Source: Siderastrea radians (Eukaryota; Cnidaria; Anthozoa; Scleractinia; Rhizangiidae). From it: a stretch of 64,000 nt of DNA. Within the stretch, counting starts at the first letter, position 1, and each line of letters begins with the position of its first letter. Below, piece after piece: positions 22,441 through 33,571 of the stretch. The DNA lies in assembly GCA_964017195.1 (NCBI GenBank), contig OZ024887.1, positions 61,798,811-61,862,810 on the forward strand, read 5' to 3'. The notes beneath the pieces were generated by a model. The model made no database searches, was not told the origin of the DNA, and saw only the letters and a list, made by a program, of their open reading frames with translations. Made by a program: the position numbers and the translations under genes.

Positions 22441-22602
22441 CTCAGCGAAATCCCCATTTTTCAAACCTCCTAAGCAAAGGGAAATTGGTTCGAAAAATCG
22501 GTTGTTCGAATAATCAAAGGCGCCGTAGACTGAAATCAACTCCAAGGGAAATGAGTTTTGGTTCGAAAAATCGAGGGTTCGAGAAATCGGTATTCCACTG
22601 TA
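22441..22602. mobile_element. pogo/Tigger-like right end
   Basis: GTTCGAAAAATCGAGGGTTC, GAGAAATCGG and TATTCCACTGTA form a typical right terminus (reverse: TACAGTGGAATACCGATTTC). GGTTCGAAAAATCG occurs twice (about 22488 and 22559), a subterminal repeat. The left end of this element was not identified. No transposase is present. Confidence 0.6.
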
Positions 22603-22860
22603 GGACAAAATACTGTCTAAATTGGAACTTTAATTGAATGAAAAAAATTCTGAGGATTGTCAAATTGGCAGTTGGACAAGTCCTGTTCGGTTGGTCTGGT
22701 ACCAAGAATTTGAAACTTTCGAGCAAGTACATAAATGTGCTGAAGTACTACTGGGCACATGTGAGTAACCCCCCCCCCCCCCAAAAAAAAACTTAGCTTC
22801 TTTTCTTTGTTGTCTCAAAGAATGCATCTCCATTTTCGCAAAGGACGGAAAATTGGTACT

Positions 22861-22995
22861 TACAGTAGAACCCCCGGTAACTCGAATTCGGATAACTCAA
22901 ATTCCCCGCTAAGGAAAACTAAATTTAGCTAAATTTCGATTCGTTTCCCTTGATGAAAATTTACCCGAATAACTCAAATTCTGGTTCTTGCAAGT
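22861..22995. mobile_element. pogo/Tigger-like left end
   Basis: TACAGTAGAACCCCCGGTAA then CTCGAATTCGGATAACTCAA matches the same terminal style. GAATAACTCAAATTC repeats the subterminal word inside. It faces away from the end at 22602, so the two are separate insertions or an old rearranged element. No matching right end follows. Confidence 0.6.
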
Positions 22996-22999
22996 CACC

Positions 23000-23560
23000 A
23001 CGGATGCCTATTGAAATATCCCATTAGCTCTTCTTGTCATGTAATCGGATTTAACCACTAAAACTAACACTACAGCAATTTGATTTCAATTAGTGCAACG
23101 AACAGATCACTTATTTGACAGTGGCCGTGTTTTCACGAGCAATTTTTCAGGTCGCTTAGCGAGTGACAACCGGAAATCTCGTAAAAACACTTGCTTTTCC
23201 GACTCGCTTAAAGTTAAGCGAGTCGGCAAACTTCAATGCAATTCTCATTAAATTTAAGCCACCGACCGAGGTAGCTTAAGCGAGTCAGCAATCAATTTCC
23301 TCCAATGAGAAGCAACTTGTGGTCAGCTCATCTGACAAAGCTGTCAAATCGCACTTGAAATAGGAAATATAACACGCCGGTTCTATCTTTATGCGTCTCG
23401 CTAAACTTCTGTGACCACGGCGTAGTTTTTTTTTTCTGCGAAGATAAATAATAATTCCGTTCAATGACCCTTCTAGATCTGTTAATGACCCTAGAGTAGT
23501 TAATGCCGGAAGGTGAGTCTCCTTTCTTTTCACACTGGAAAAGCAAAGCATCCAGCTAAC
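23000..23560. other. Spacer with GCTTAAGC-type inverted words
   Basis: GACTCGCTTAAAGTTAAGCG and GCTTAAGCGAGTC recur around 23200-23285, forming short hairpins. A 5' promoter for the gene starting near 23567 could lie here, but no core element is clear. A minus frame at 23285-23596 has no domain. Confidence 0.35.
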
Positions 23561-23566
23561 GTAAGA

Positions 23567-24787
23567 AATAAATTCCTTTAGGTCTCCATTCGTCATTCCT
23601 CCAGTGAACGATCAATTTGATTTTGCCGATGCCGCACGCGCACGTGGGCAATATATTTTTCCTACATGGCAGCACCAAGTATGGTTTCCACCACAACCAC
23701 AACCTGGACTTTTGCGACCAGATTCGCCAGCACAACCAGGACTTTTGCGACCAGATTCGCCAGCACAACCAGGACTTCTGGAACCAAATTCGCCGTCAGC
23801 GACAGCGACAACGATCGAAGGTCAGGGAGAAAACAACGTGAGCAAAAGCCGTTCCCCAAACTGGACGGACGCAGAGGTACGTTTCCTCATTGCCATATGG
23901 AAAGAGCACCATCCGATCAGCAAGAGGAACAACTCCGCTGTTTGGGAGGAAGTTGCAAAGGAACTAAACCGGATTTTAAGGGAACAGGGGCTAACTACCG
24001 TCCGCACAGCATCCCAGTGCAAAGCTAAAATTAAGAATTTGGAAGACGAATATAAGCGCGTGAAAGACCACAATAGCAAGAGTGGGAACAATCGAGAAAC
24101 TTCACGTATTATGAAGAATTGAATGAAATACTGGGTTGTCGGGCCAAAATAACGTCGAAAACGGTCATTGAATGCGGGTTCGAAGACGCCGTGCTGCCCA
24201 CAAATATTCCTCCGTCAAGGAAATCTACATCTCCAACTCCAGAGTCAGAAGAAGTCTTAGACGAGCTATCCGCAGAATCGAGTGACGGGGAGGTAGAGGA
24301 GCGCTCACTTGCTGATGTACTCTTCAGGCGTGAACCAGTTGGGAAGAAAGCTTTGGCTAGTATGCCAAGCTCTTCAAAACAAAAGCAGCAAAATTCTACC
24401 GAATCGTATGATGCCGGAAACGATGATCTTGCATATTCGCTATTTTTTAAGCGTAAGCCTGGAGGCAAAACCGCTCAAAAAACACCTCGTACATCAAACC
24501 AGCCCCCCGTTAAAAGGCCGAAAAAGAAGGAATCCAGTAGCCCGAGTTCTGGTAGCACCGAGTATTTTGCGTTTCTGAACGAAAGCCAAAAACGTGACCA
24601 TGAGCTTTTTGAACGGCTGGCAGAAAAGGAGGGGGAGAGAGAATTAAAAAGCCAGCAAAGAAGTGGCCAAGATATTCAAGGGCGAATAAAATACACACAG
24701 AACTTGTACTTTGTATGGAGGAGGATTATTTTATCCAAAAAAGTCGGCAAACTTGCCTTTGTTTTTAATAATGTTTTGTTATACTAA
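23567..24787 (+). CDS. Myb/SANT-like (trihelix-type) DNA-binding protein, frame-broken
   Basis: The frame is open from about 23567 without an ATG, so the 5' end is probably another exon. Order of parts: a proline-rich segment with three 11-residue repeats QPGLLRPDSPA (33-base tandem repeat at 23700-23798); a Myb/SANT-like domain (NWTDAEVRFLIAIWKEHHP to ASQCKAKIKNLEDEYKRVKD); a Ser/Glu-rich linker; and a basic PVKRPKKKES patch that could be a nuclear signal, followed by a charged helix (NESQKRDHELFERLAEKE). Near 24101 the frame changes within the domain's last helix: the first frame stops at 24122, while YYEELNEILGCRA continues in the next frame to 24787. One missing base by a short CTTC stretch explains it. 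Such proteins are either host regulators or the accessory protein of PIF/Harbinger transposons. No DDE transposase is nearby. Confidence 0.65.
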
Positions 24788-25010
24788 AATTAAGAATGAA
24801 CATGAACAGAACATGAACTGTGCTACCCATGGGCTCAGATACTATATAGTATTAACAATTAAAAAATTGAATTTAATTTTTGTTTCGTTTTAGATGACAA
24901 AACTTCTTGCTCAGGTGCTTAGATTGACAAGCTAAATGTTCCTTATAGGATGTATGTAAAGAACGAAATGATCAAAGAAAAAAGCAAAAAAAATATTATC
25001 ATATTTTACT
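24788..25010. other. 3' flank of the Myb/SANT-like gene
   Basis: AT-rich, no further domain. It leads into the 115-bp satellite. Confidence 0.35.
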
Positions 25011-26335
25011 GCAGTCAACTTAAAAAGTAGAAGTTATACTTATTGAGTACAGTGTACAGACATCAAACTTTGCCTTGCCACGTAGAACCTGACTTAAGCG
25101 CTAAGATCGGTAGTGAATTGAACTGCAGTTAACTTAAAAAGTAGAAGTTACACGTATTGCATGAGTACAACGTACAAACATACGAAATTTTGATCTTGCC
25201 ATGTACGGAACACGACCTTAGCGCTAAGATCGGTAATGAATTGAACTGCAGTCAACTTAAAAAGTATAAGTTATCCTTATTGAGTACATTACATTCAGAC
25301 ATCAAAATTTACCTTAGAACATGACCTTAGCGCTAAGATCGGTAATAAATTGAATTGAACTCCAGTCAACTTAAAAAGTATAAGTTACACTTATTGAGTA
25401 GAACACACAGACATCAAAATTTACCTTAAGAACACGACCTCAACGCTAAGATTGGTAATGAATTCAGAACTGCACTTAACTTAAAAGAGTAGAAGTTATA
25501 CTTATTGAGTACAACTGACATTAAAAGACATCAAAATTACCTTGTTGTGTAGAACACGACTTAAGCGCTAAGATCGATAATGAATTGAACTGGCACTCAA
25601 CTTGAAAAGTAGAAGTTATACTTATTGAGTACAACATAGACATCAAAATTTATCTTGCCATTTAGAACACGACCGTAACGCTAAGATCGGTAATTAATTG
25701 AACTCCAGACAACTCAAAAAGTATAAGTTATACTTATTGAGTACAAGGTACCACATCAAAGTTTATCTTGCCATTTAGAATATGACCTTATGGCGCTAAG
25801 ATCGGTAATGAATTGAACTCCACACAACTCAAAAAGTAGAAGTTATACTTATTAAGTACAACGTACAGACATCAAAGTTTATGTTGCCACGTAGAACACG
25901 ACTTAGCGCAATTCGGTAATTAATTGAACTGCACTCAACTTAAAAAGTAGAAGTAATATACCGGTATTGAGTACAGTGTACAGACATCAAAATTTGTGCG
26001 TTGCCATGTAGAGCACGACCTTATGGCGCTACTTAAGATCGGTAATGAATTGGACTCCAGACAACTCAAGAGGTAGAAGTTATACTTATTGAGTACAACA
26101 TACAGACATCAAAATTTATCTTGCCACATAGAACACGACCTTATGGCGCTAAGATCGGTAATGAGTTGAACTCCAGAAAACTTAAAAAATAGAAGTTATA
26201 CTTATTGAGTACAATGTACAGATATCGACCTTGGTGCTAAAATCGGTATAATGAATCCAAGTCTCCAGACAACTGATATGAACTGAAGAAGTGGAAGTTA
26301 TACTTATTTAGAGTACGGACATCAAAATTTAGCTC
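25011..26335. repeat. ~115-bp satellite, about 12 copies
   Basis: The word GTAGAAGTTATACTTATTGA recurs with small changes near 25028, 25141, 25266, 25379, 25488, 25608, 25729, 25846, 25949, 26071, 26190 and 26291, a mean spacing near 115 bases. Each unit also carries ACAGACATCAAAATTT, a GAACACGACCTTA-like part and GCGCTAAGATCGGTAATGAA. Units vary by indels of up to about ten bases and the last two are degraded. No coding frame survives across it. Confidence 0.9.
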
Positions 26336-26578
26336 AATATACTCTATTCGGTTTTCAGGTCAGTGCTCACGATATTACGATATTTTCCACGCAAAGAAGG
26401 AGTGAATTATGGCTATATCTTTATTTTATTGAAAACTAACGCTTATTCATGCAAACAATACGGTTTCTATTCTGACTTAATGAGTAAGCGATCATTGATT
26501 GGTTTATTTTATACTTATCAGTTCATTCCAGTTTCCTTTTTGGCGTTCCAGTTTAATTCTAGTCAGTGTTTAGACGTC
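26336..26578. other. Unassigned spacer
   Basis: A 77-codon plus frame (26363-26596) runs into the next repeat and lacks domain or splice support. Nothing else recognised. Confidence 0.3.
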
Positions 26579-27379
26579 TGTGGTTCTAACTTTTGAGACT
26601 GAGGGTGAAATCATATGGTGTGACCATACAAATGAAACCGCTCTAGCATTACTTTAACATATGCTATATCAGGAATTTCTGACTTGTCTTGAACTGCTTG
26701 AACTCTCATTCTGGGCACTCCTGGGAGTAATAGGGTAAACTAGTTCAAAGCTATATGAAGAGAACTTTAAAGCCATACCTTGAAAAACAGGAATCAAATA
26801 AATGAGTTCTAAGATGATTGATTCTTGTACTGCCACCCATCATACATACAGCCTCTGGTACTGTCGCTTAGAATATTATTAAAACTGAACATTAAGAACA
26901 CAGAACTCACCATTTGCAAAGCTTGAAAATTGTTGCATGGTGTCTGAGAACACATTATTTGGTCTCTGCCACTGTGGTACACTACCCAAAAGAAATCATA
27001 CAAATAAGTTAGAACAAATTGGGACTTCAACATTCCTGGCTGCAAGAGCTGATTAATTTCTTAGTACCAAAATTGTGTATTACGAATGAAGAATGAGTTC
27101 AGGTGTAGAACAAGCTACTCAATTTTCTACGAACGAATTCGATCATTGAAAAAGGTTGGTTGGTCGGTCAGAATGCATGTAACAAGCCCTAGCTTATTCG
27201 GTGCTTTCCTTATGACAAGCCAGCATCATTGACACACTAATATTTTAAAACCAAAAAGAATTGAAACCCAGGGTCTTAGGGAGAACAGAAGGTGCCGTAG
27301 TTTTTAAACACAGAGCAACAGGGCGGCTTTTTAAAAACAGCCTTTTTGGGAGCTGATGAGGTTTTCACCCTCAGGTACA

Positions 27380-27549
27380 ACACCAGTTATCACAGTCATA
27401 CTGCTAAAGCAGGGGGAACTAACAATGTTTTATCCCTTTCACTCCCAGAGTCAGTTACGGACACATTTCAAGTGGTTCTAACTTTTGAGTCTGAGGATGA
27501 AATCGTATGGTGTGACCATACAAATGAAACCGCTGTAGCATTACTTTAA
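27380..27549 (+). CDS. Candidate terminal exon, copy 1
   Basis: After an acceptor-like TTTTCACCCTCAG the frame gives YNTSYHSHTAKA, NNVLSLSLPESVTDTFQVVL and FESEDEIVWCDHTNETAVAL, then TAA. The frame is also open upstream to an ATG at 27346. The composition (regular hydrophobic alternation, acidic patch, Trp-Cys-Asp) looks protein-like, but I recognise no family. It is repeated at 28288 and, as a 5'-truncated copy, at 26579-26657. Confidence 0.35.
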
Positions 27550-28287
27550 CATATGCTATATCAGGAATTTCTGACTTGTCTTGAACTGCTTGAATTCTCA
27601 TTCTGGGCACTCCTGGGAGTAAAAGGGTAAACTAGTTCAAAGCTATATGAAGAGAACTTTAAAGCCATACCTTGAAAAACAGGAATTAAATAAATGAGTT
27701 CTAAGATGATTGCTTCTTCTACTGGCCATCATCATACATACAGCCTCTGGTACTGTCGCTTAGAATATTATTAAAACTGAACATAGAACACAGAACTCAC
27801 CATTTGCAAAGCTTGAAAATTGTTGCATGGTGTCTGAGAACACATTATTTGGTCTCTGTCACTGTGGTACACTACCCAAAAGAAATCATACAAATAAGTT
27901 AGAACAAATTGGGACTTCAACATTCCTGGCTGCAAGAGCTGATTAATTTCTTAGTACCAAAATTGTGTATTACGAATGAAGAATGAGTTCAGGTGTAGAA
28001 CAAGCTACTCAATTTTCTACGAACGAATTCGATCATTGAAAAAGGTTGGTTGGTCGGTCAGAATGCATGTAACAAGCCCTAGCTTATTCGGTGCTTTCCT
28101 TATGACAAGCCAGCATCATTGACACACTAATATTTTAAAACCAAAAAGAGAAAGGCAGCCAAAATTGTATTTGAAACCCAGGGTCTTAGGGAGAACAGAA
28201 GGTGCTGTAATTTTTAAACACAGAGCAACAGGGCCTTTTTAAAAACAGCCTTTTTGGGAGCTGATGAGGTTTTCACCTTCAGGTACA

Positions 28288-28457
28288 ACACCAATTATCA
28301 CAGTCATACTGCTAAAGCAGAGGGAACTAACAATGTTTTATCCCTTTCACTCCCAGAGTCAGTTAAGGACACATTTAAAGTGGTTCTAACTTTTGAGTCT
28401 GAGGATGAAATCATATGGTGTGACCATACAAATGAAACCGCTCTAGCATTACTTTAA
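28288..28457 (+). CDS. Candidate terminal exon, copy 2
   Basis: Same frame and stop as copy 1. Across the 67 codons from 28254, the seven base differences I see all change the residue (for example Ser to Asn, Gly to Glu, Gln to Lys), and none is silent. That fits either relaxed or diversifying selection, or a non-coding status. The upstream acceptor-like CACCTTCAG is kept. Confidence 0.3.
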
Positions 28458-29339
28458 CATATGCTATATCAGGAATTTCTGACTTGTCTTGAACTGCTTG
28501 AATTCTCATTCTGGGCACTCCTGGGAGTAAAAGGGTAAACTAGTTCAAAGCTATATGAAGAGAGATTTAAAGGCATACACTGTACGTCAAAAAACAGGAA
28601 TCAAATGGAGTTCTAAGATGATTGCCTTTCTTGCACTGGCCATCATCATACATACAGCTTCTGGTTCTGTCGCTTAGAATATTATTAAAACTGAACATAG
28701 AACACAGAACTCACCAATTGCAAAGCTTGAAAATTGTTGCATGGTGTCTGAGAACACATTATTTGGTCTCTGTCACTGTGTTACGCCACCCAAAAGAAAT
28801 CATACAAATAAGTTGGAACAAATTGGGACTTCAACATTCCATGCTGCAAGAGCTGATTATTTTCTTAGTAAAAAAATTGTGTATTTAATATGAATGAATG
28901 AATCTGATCGTTGAAAAAGGTTGGAAAACCACCTTCCAATCGCAAATTCGAGTTAAGTACGGATAAATAGTCCATAAACATATCCAAGGATCGGTCAGAA
29001 TGCATGTAACAAGCCCCAGCTTCATCGTCGGTTTCCTTATGACAAGCTAGCATCATTGACACACTAATATTTTAAAACCAAAAAGAAGCTCAAAATGGAG
29101 TTTCAGGAAGACTTTTAAATGCTTAAGCTTATGTTTACCGGTACGTTTAGAACTCGTTTTAATAAAGTAAGAAGGGGCGAGAAATGAAAAACCCTGATTA
29201 GAAACGCTTTAGTACCCTTGTTTATGGCGCTTTCAATGGTAAATGTCAAAGAGACTTACCTTTGTAATATCCATGTAAGCCTTAGTTAAGTCAAAAAGTA
29301 GAAAAATTATTCTCCGAAAGGTCTTCCAAACGCGGCGCG

Positions 29340-29841
29340 TATCTTTCCTCTCCCGACTCACTTTGTACGCGTCAGTTCTATCTTGGTTGTGATTGGCCAA
29401 AGAGAGGTATCCCCGGCAAGCGGCGAAAACGGCGGGAAACTGGCTACCTCTGCTCCAGTCTCTTTTCGTCCGGGCGTTAAGCAGGCAGCCATTTTGTTTG
29501 ATGCGGTCAGGATCAGTGAAGTTTTTGAAAAGTTAAAAGCTGATCTTTGGGGATCTTGTTAATTTTTGTTCATCTGAGCAGTGCATAGAACTGGTATCTG
29601 CCCTAACAAGAACTGATCGTAAGGGACAAACATGAAGGATAAAAAAATCGTGTCTGACATCGGCTGAGCTTCAGAGCAAGGTGAATATCGAATGACATCG
29701 TATCCTGCGTTTTGTAAGTGAACTCGAGCGAACTTCCAGATTATTAAGTGTTTAGAAAACATTGCTGAACCACCCAGTCGACCCAGTACCGTGGTTGTTT
29801 TTGAACAAGACAAGTAAGCAACTGGAAAGACGATACCAAAG
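29340..29841 (+). promoter_or_regulatory. Promoter-like patch and possible non-coding first exon
   Basis: A locally GC-richer stretch contains an inverted CCAAT box (GTGATTGGCCAAAG, ~29390), an E2F-like GGCGGGAAA (~29432) and a YY1-like GCAGCCATTTTG (~29486). A strong donor AAAG|GTGAGTACATG follows at 29842. The combination suggests a transcription start near 29480 with a first exon to 29841. An ATG frame inside closes quickly, so this exon would be mostly 5' leader. Downstream exons of such a transcript were not identified with certainty. Confidence 0.35.
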
Positions 29842-29849
29842 GTGAGTAC

Positions 29850-30084
29850 ATGTATCAACAGTGTCACAGACACATGTCAGAAACATGTTTTTAACCATTT
29901 TGTTTTTCGTTTTTACCTTTCCACGAATCATGAGAGGCTTAAGCCGGATTAGGAAAATAAATACCCGCTGTTTAGGTATCTTTTAACCTAAATCTCTGTA
30001 GGAGTTACAACAAGAACCACCCTATGTTAAAAAGCAGATCAGAAACATCAATCTTAAGAGAAAGGTATCAATCACTACTGGGAG
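29850..30084. other. Unassigned, probably intronic
   Basis: No domain, exon border or repeat recognised. Confidence 0.3.
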
Positions 30085-30530
30085 TAGCCCTGTGAAAAGC
30101 ATGTGAAGTACATGTGAAAACCATGTGAATTTTGAAGTTTTCACAGGGTTTTCACATGGTTTTTCTCACCTCATTTTACAGAAATGTGAAATACCATGTG
30201 AAAGAACCATGTGAAACACCTGTGAAACGGGCTCCGCGTTTTCACTTGGTATTTCACAGAATTAGGTGTGAAAAAGATTTGAAACATCAGTAACAGGATA
30301 GGTAGCCCTTCCTGTGAAAATTGATGTGAAAATTATTAGTATGTGAAATACCTTGTGAAAAATGACGTGAAAACCAAAGTGCAAGGCTAGGGAAAGCATT
30401 AAGTTCGCCATACAGGTGAAATACCATGTGAAAAAGTATGTGAAAATCCAAGTGGAGAGGAATGCATTCCCATACATGTGAAAAACCATATGAAAAAGTA
30501 TGTAAAACTAGAAAAATCCTGTGAAAAAAA
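30085..30530. repeat. Word cluster: CATGTGAAA
   Basis: More than fifteen occurrences of (A)CCATGTGAAA, ATGTGAAAT or their complements (TTTTCACATGG) in about 440 bases, spaced irregularly by 8-40 bases and embedded in otherwise unique sequence. Direct and inverted copies are mixed, so the strand can fold locally. There is no fixed period, unlike a satellite. Confidence 0.7.
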
Positions 30531-30635
30531 GGGGAACGTTATACTAGCTGTACGTAGCTTAATTAGGTGACATTGAACTTAAGAGCTCTCGGGTATGCAT
30601 ATAAAAACACTTTTTTTTAAAAATCAGTTTAATTT

Positions 30636-30709
30636 TAGCCTCCCACGCAGTTGTTTTTAGGGGAGTCGTATTACCCTCCTCCCCCTAAAAACGACTGCGT
30701 GGGAGGCTA
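30636..30709. mobile_element. 74-bp MITE with perfect 9-bp target duplication
   Basis: TAGCCTCCCACGCAGT...ACTGCGTGGGAGGCTA is an almost complete hairpin with a short loop (about 30658-30683). It is flanked on both sides by GTTTAATTT (30627-30635 and 30710-30718). The 9-bp duplication and TAGCCT termini point to a Mutator-like source; that is inference. Confidence 0.85.
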
Positions 30710-30718
30710 GTTTAATTT

Positions 30719-32200
30719 TAGCTATGTGTATACCCAAAATGAAAGGCAGGCTAACAGTAAAACAATGTCTTGCTAGCTATAGATCTAGATAGACCTTTTA
30801 TCAATTGAAATATGGGTGACTAACAAAATCTGCATGGATTACATATAGATGTACACTATACCTGTACATGTCTTGCAATCCAATGTACCTGTAGCCTAGC
30901 TAAGATAGTGACACTAGTACTAGTCCTGCACAGAGGTCCCCTTGCAAAATGAAGTTAGGAATTCCTAGGAATTTCTCGGAATTGCTGAGAATAGTTAATA
31001 TTAGGATCTAAAGCACATCAAACAACAAACAAACTTAAAGCTGATTAAGTATTTATTCCAAAATTTGTAAGGATTCTTCACAATTTTGTCATCCAGGCCA
31101 CAAAATTCATTGTTTTGATTTAATGAAAACTTTAAACTTCATGCCTGTACTATGAAATCGAAACCTTAAAACCTTTTCTTGTGAATATATTTAGAGTATT
31201 AATTCACTACAGTCTCAGCACTATAGAAACTAGCCTGGAGACTACATCTTGTACTGACGCAGTGCAGCTGTGATTAAACTAACATCTCCACAAAGTTCAC
31301 AAGAGTATTTGCACGACATACAGTAATGAATATTATGTTTTTCGGATGTATGTACATGACCTACGTGTATGTATTGTCCTCTGAAATTCACATCAGTGAA
31401 TACATTTTCAAGAATTGTCAACACAGTCAGTGACTGGAAGAAAATTTGATTCAACATTGGGAAAATTACAATTTTTTAATTTTGAATTGCTACACCTAGA
31501 ACTTCTTTCAAATAAAGCTTCATCAGTATTCACAAAGTGAATCAGACGACATTGTCTTGATTTTTCTTTTTTCTCAGACAAGTGACTTAGCTTTAATACG
31601 GAGCAGGTTGCTCTTGACTTGACACTGCAGTGCTCTGGCTGTCCTAACAGCAGCTGATCATGAATTGAATACCCAGTAGAGCAAAACAGAACATTGTGTG
31701 TCAGTTCTGAGTTATTGTTGTACTCAGTTAATAGTTCTGTTCTTTCAATTCTCTAAAAAATGATCTCTATTATTGCTTTCAAATCAAGATAATGTAAACT
31801 TAAGACATCAGTTATCTAATGTGTCTTTTATAAACTATAGCGATGGAAACACTCTGCAGTGGAAGGCACTGGAGAACATTTTATTTTATGCTTCATTTTA
31901 ACTTTTCTATAAACTGCACAATTATGCCATAACTGCTTCTTTAGTTAAATAAACTCGCAAATTCAGCCTGCCTCAAATATAACTGTCTAGTTACATGTAA
32001 GCTTAAATATAGCTTCGAATTCAAGAAGACAGGAGAGAACATGATCTTCTTAGAATCGTTAATTTTGAAGCCAATATTTCATTACAAATCATTTTCTTTT
32101 AAACTTACCTCCTTCTTAAGAGTAGATATCCAAATTTTGTTGCTTTGAGGCATCCTTTAAGCTTGAAAGAATAGAAATCCAAGCTAGGAAACATGCGTTG
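30719..32200. other. Probable intron/intergenic DNA
   Basis: A small AATTCCTAGGAATT-type patch lies at 30957-31000. Otherwise only AT-rich sequence with short frames. No exon could be defended. Confidence 0.35.
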
Positions 32201-32321
32201 AACATTTGAAACAAACTTGAAATTTATGGCGCCGAAAAATTCAACCATTTTCTCTGAGCCTGCAATGATAAGGTTGCTGACAAAAGTGGCTCATTCATTA
32301 CCAGTCTCTCCCAACATTTTC

Positions 32322-32483
32322 ATGATTCCAAAATGGTGGCTGCTCCTGGCTCCGTTTTTCTTGCTCACTTTAAGGATTGCATTCTGCGAAGAAGTCACTA
32401 CTGAATCGTTTTTTGGGACCTATGGCGACTTAGAACAAATTTACCCCTGCAGAAGTTTGAAAACTACGGATTTTAATTGTTAA
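32322..32483 (+). CDS. Possible small secreted peptide or first exon
   Basis: From ATG at 32322 the frame gives MIPKWWLLLAPFFLLTL, then RIAFCEEVTTESFFG and a short tail with two cysteines ending in TAA: 53 codons. A basic residue, a hydrophobic core and a small-residue region before CEE make a good signal peptide. Upstream codons (from 32217) are also open but look unlike protein. No donor site is obvious. It could be a chance frame. Confidence 0.3.
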   Translation: MIPKWWLLLAPFFLLTLRIAFCEEVTTESFFGTYGDLEQIYPCRSLKTTDFNC

Positions 32484-32764
32484 ATTGCTAAGTGACTCAC
32501 TGCGTGAATGTTATAAGACAAATATGCATGCATTGGCATGCGCGAACAACACCCACTTCCGGTCACGCCGATTGACTTCAAAACATTGATCACTCTCTTT
32601 TTTGCTCTTTTGGGGGAATCAAATATTCGTTTTCATCCAGAGTTTCTGCATTTTCTACCACAACTGGCACCACTTGTCCGTGCCATTTTAAATTTGGCAA
32701 GTCAAACTTGAAAAGTCTGCCTGAATTTTTCAAGGTTTGATTCTAGTAACTGCCACATTTGTTT

Positions 32765-32960
32765 AGGTGATGTTGGCCCTTTAATGCGCTGATCAATTCA
32801 AAACTTCAACATATCCCCCCAGGTGACCCCCCAGGCATTTAACAACTTTTGAACATTGGCTCCTTCAAATCCTCCTCCCCCCCCCGGCCGGGACCAAAAT
32901 TGTGTTCAAATGCCCTACCCTTAAGTGCCAGGTTTGATTGTCAAATGCCCCTCCCAAAGA
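32765..32960. repeat. Word cluster: CAAATGCCC, part 1
   Basis: CCCCCCAGG, TTCAAATGCCC, TGTCAAATGCCC and CCAGGCATTTAAC recur in a C-rich stretch. The same word family returns at 33430-33570, about 500 bases on. Confidence 0.5.
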
Positions 32961-33429
32961 ACAAAATGTTTTTAGGTGGAATAATACAGACATTTTGAAT
33001 TTATTCTGGTGTATGGCTTTTAATATAAATCTCACTTCTAAATTGCATTGCAGTTGCCTTTACTGAATGTCTCGGTTGTTTTAGAGTGAGTCAGGCCAAT
33101 AGCTCCCAACGATACTAAAAATGTACACTGTAGTCATAAATTTTGTGTATTGAGGTAGTGATTAATACGAGGATCATGGTATATCATAGTTCTTGTGACT
33201 TTATATGATGTTGCCCTTTTTACCACTGATGGTGTTTAGGTTGAGGTGGTAAAAATTAACGCAAAATTAATACTAAACAGACTCTACATGTACTTTTCAT
33301 AAATACAGTGTAACTTTAAAAATACTGCAGAGCTTGTTAAGCCCCTTTTTTGCCAGCCATTCGCTCATAAAAGCGAGGTCTTTGCCTATAAATTGGTTCT
33401 TATTAAACAACCACGTGCGTTAGGCATCG

Positions 33430-33571
33430 GACAAAAAAGATTTTAAACTTGGCACTCCCGGTTCAAATTCCTTACCATACCCTGGCAAAGGTCAAATTCT
33501 CCACCCCCGGAAAGGCCTTTCACGTCAAATTCCCTACTCCCTTGGCACGGAAAATAGTCAAATGCCTGGCA
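33430..33571. repeat. Word cluster: GTCAAATTCCC, part 2
   Basis: GGTTCAAATTCC, GGTCAAATTCTCC, ACGTCAAATTCCC and AGTCAAATGCC occur in 110 bases, with GGCAAAGG and TTGGCACGG between them. The cluster is interrupted by the MITE at 33572 and appears to continue after it (AGCCTGGGGTATGCCCGGGG). Confidence 0.5.

Larger units (their letters stand above)
26579..29095. repeat. Tandem triplication of a ~0.9-kb unit
   Basis: Copy 0 (26579-27330) starts inside the unit at GTGGTTCTAACTTTTGAG. Copies 1 (27331-28240) and 2 (28241-29095) are full, with a period of 908 bases between equivalent start codons (27346 and 28254). Shared landmarks include GGAATTTCTGACTTGTCTTG, CTGGGCACTCCTGGGAGTAA and CAGAATGCATGTAACAAGCC. 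Copy 2 is the most diverged, with deletions near 28590 and 28890. The unit contains one exon-like frame followed by non-coding DNA. Confidence 0.9.

Noticed and set aside
23285..23596. 103-codon minus-strand frame as a gene
   Set aside because: No domain, lies in the 5' flank of the Myb/SANT-like gene, and contains hairpin words.
25011..26335. CRISPR-like array
   Set aside because: The units are diverged along their whole length with no identical repeats separated by unique spacers, and the context is eukaryotic.
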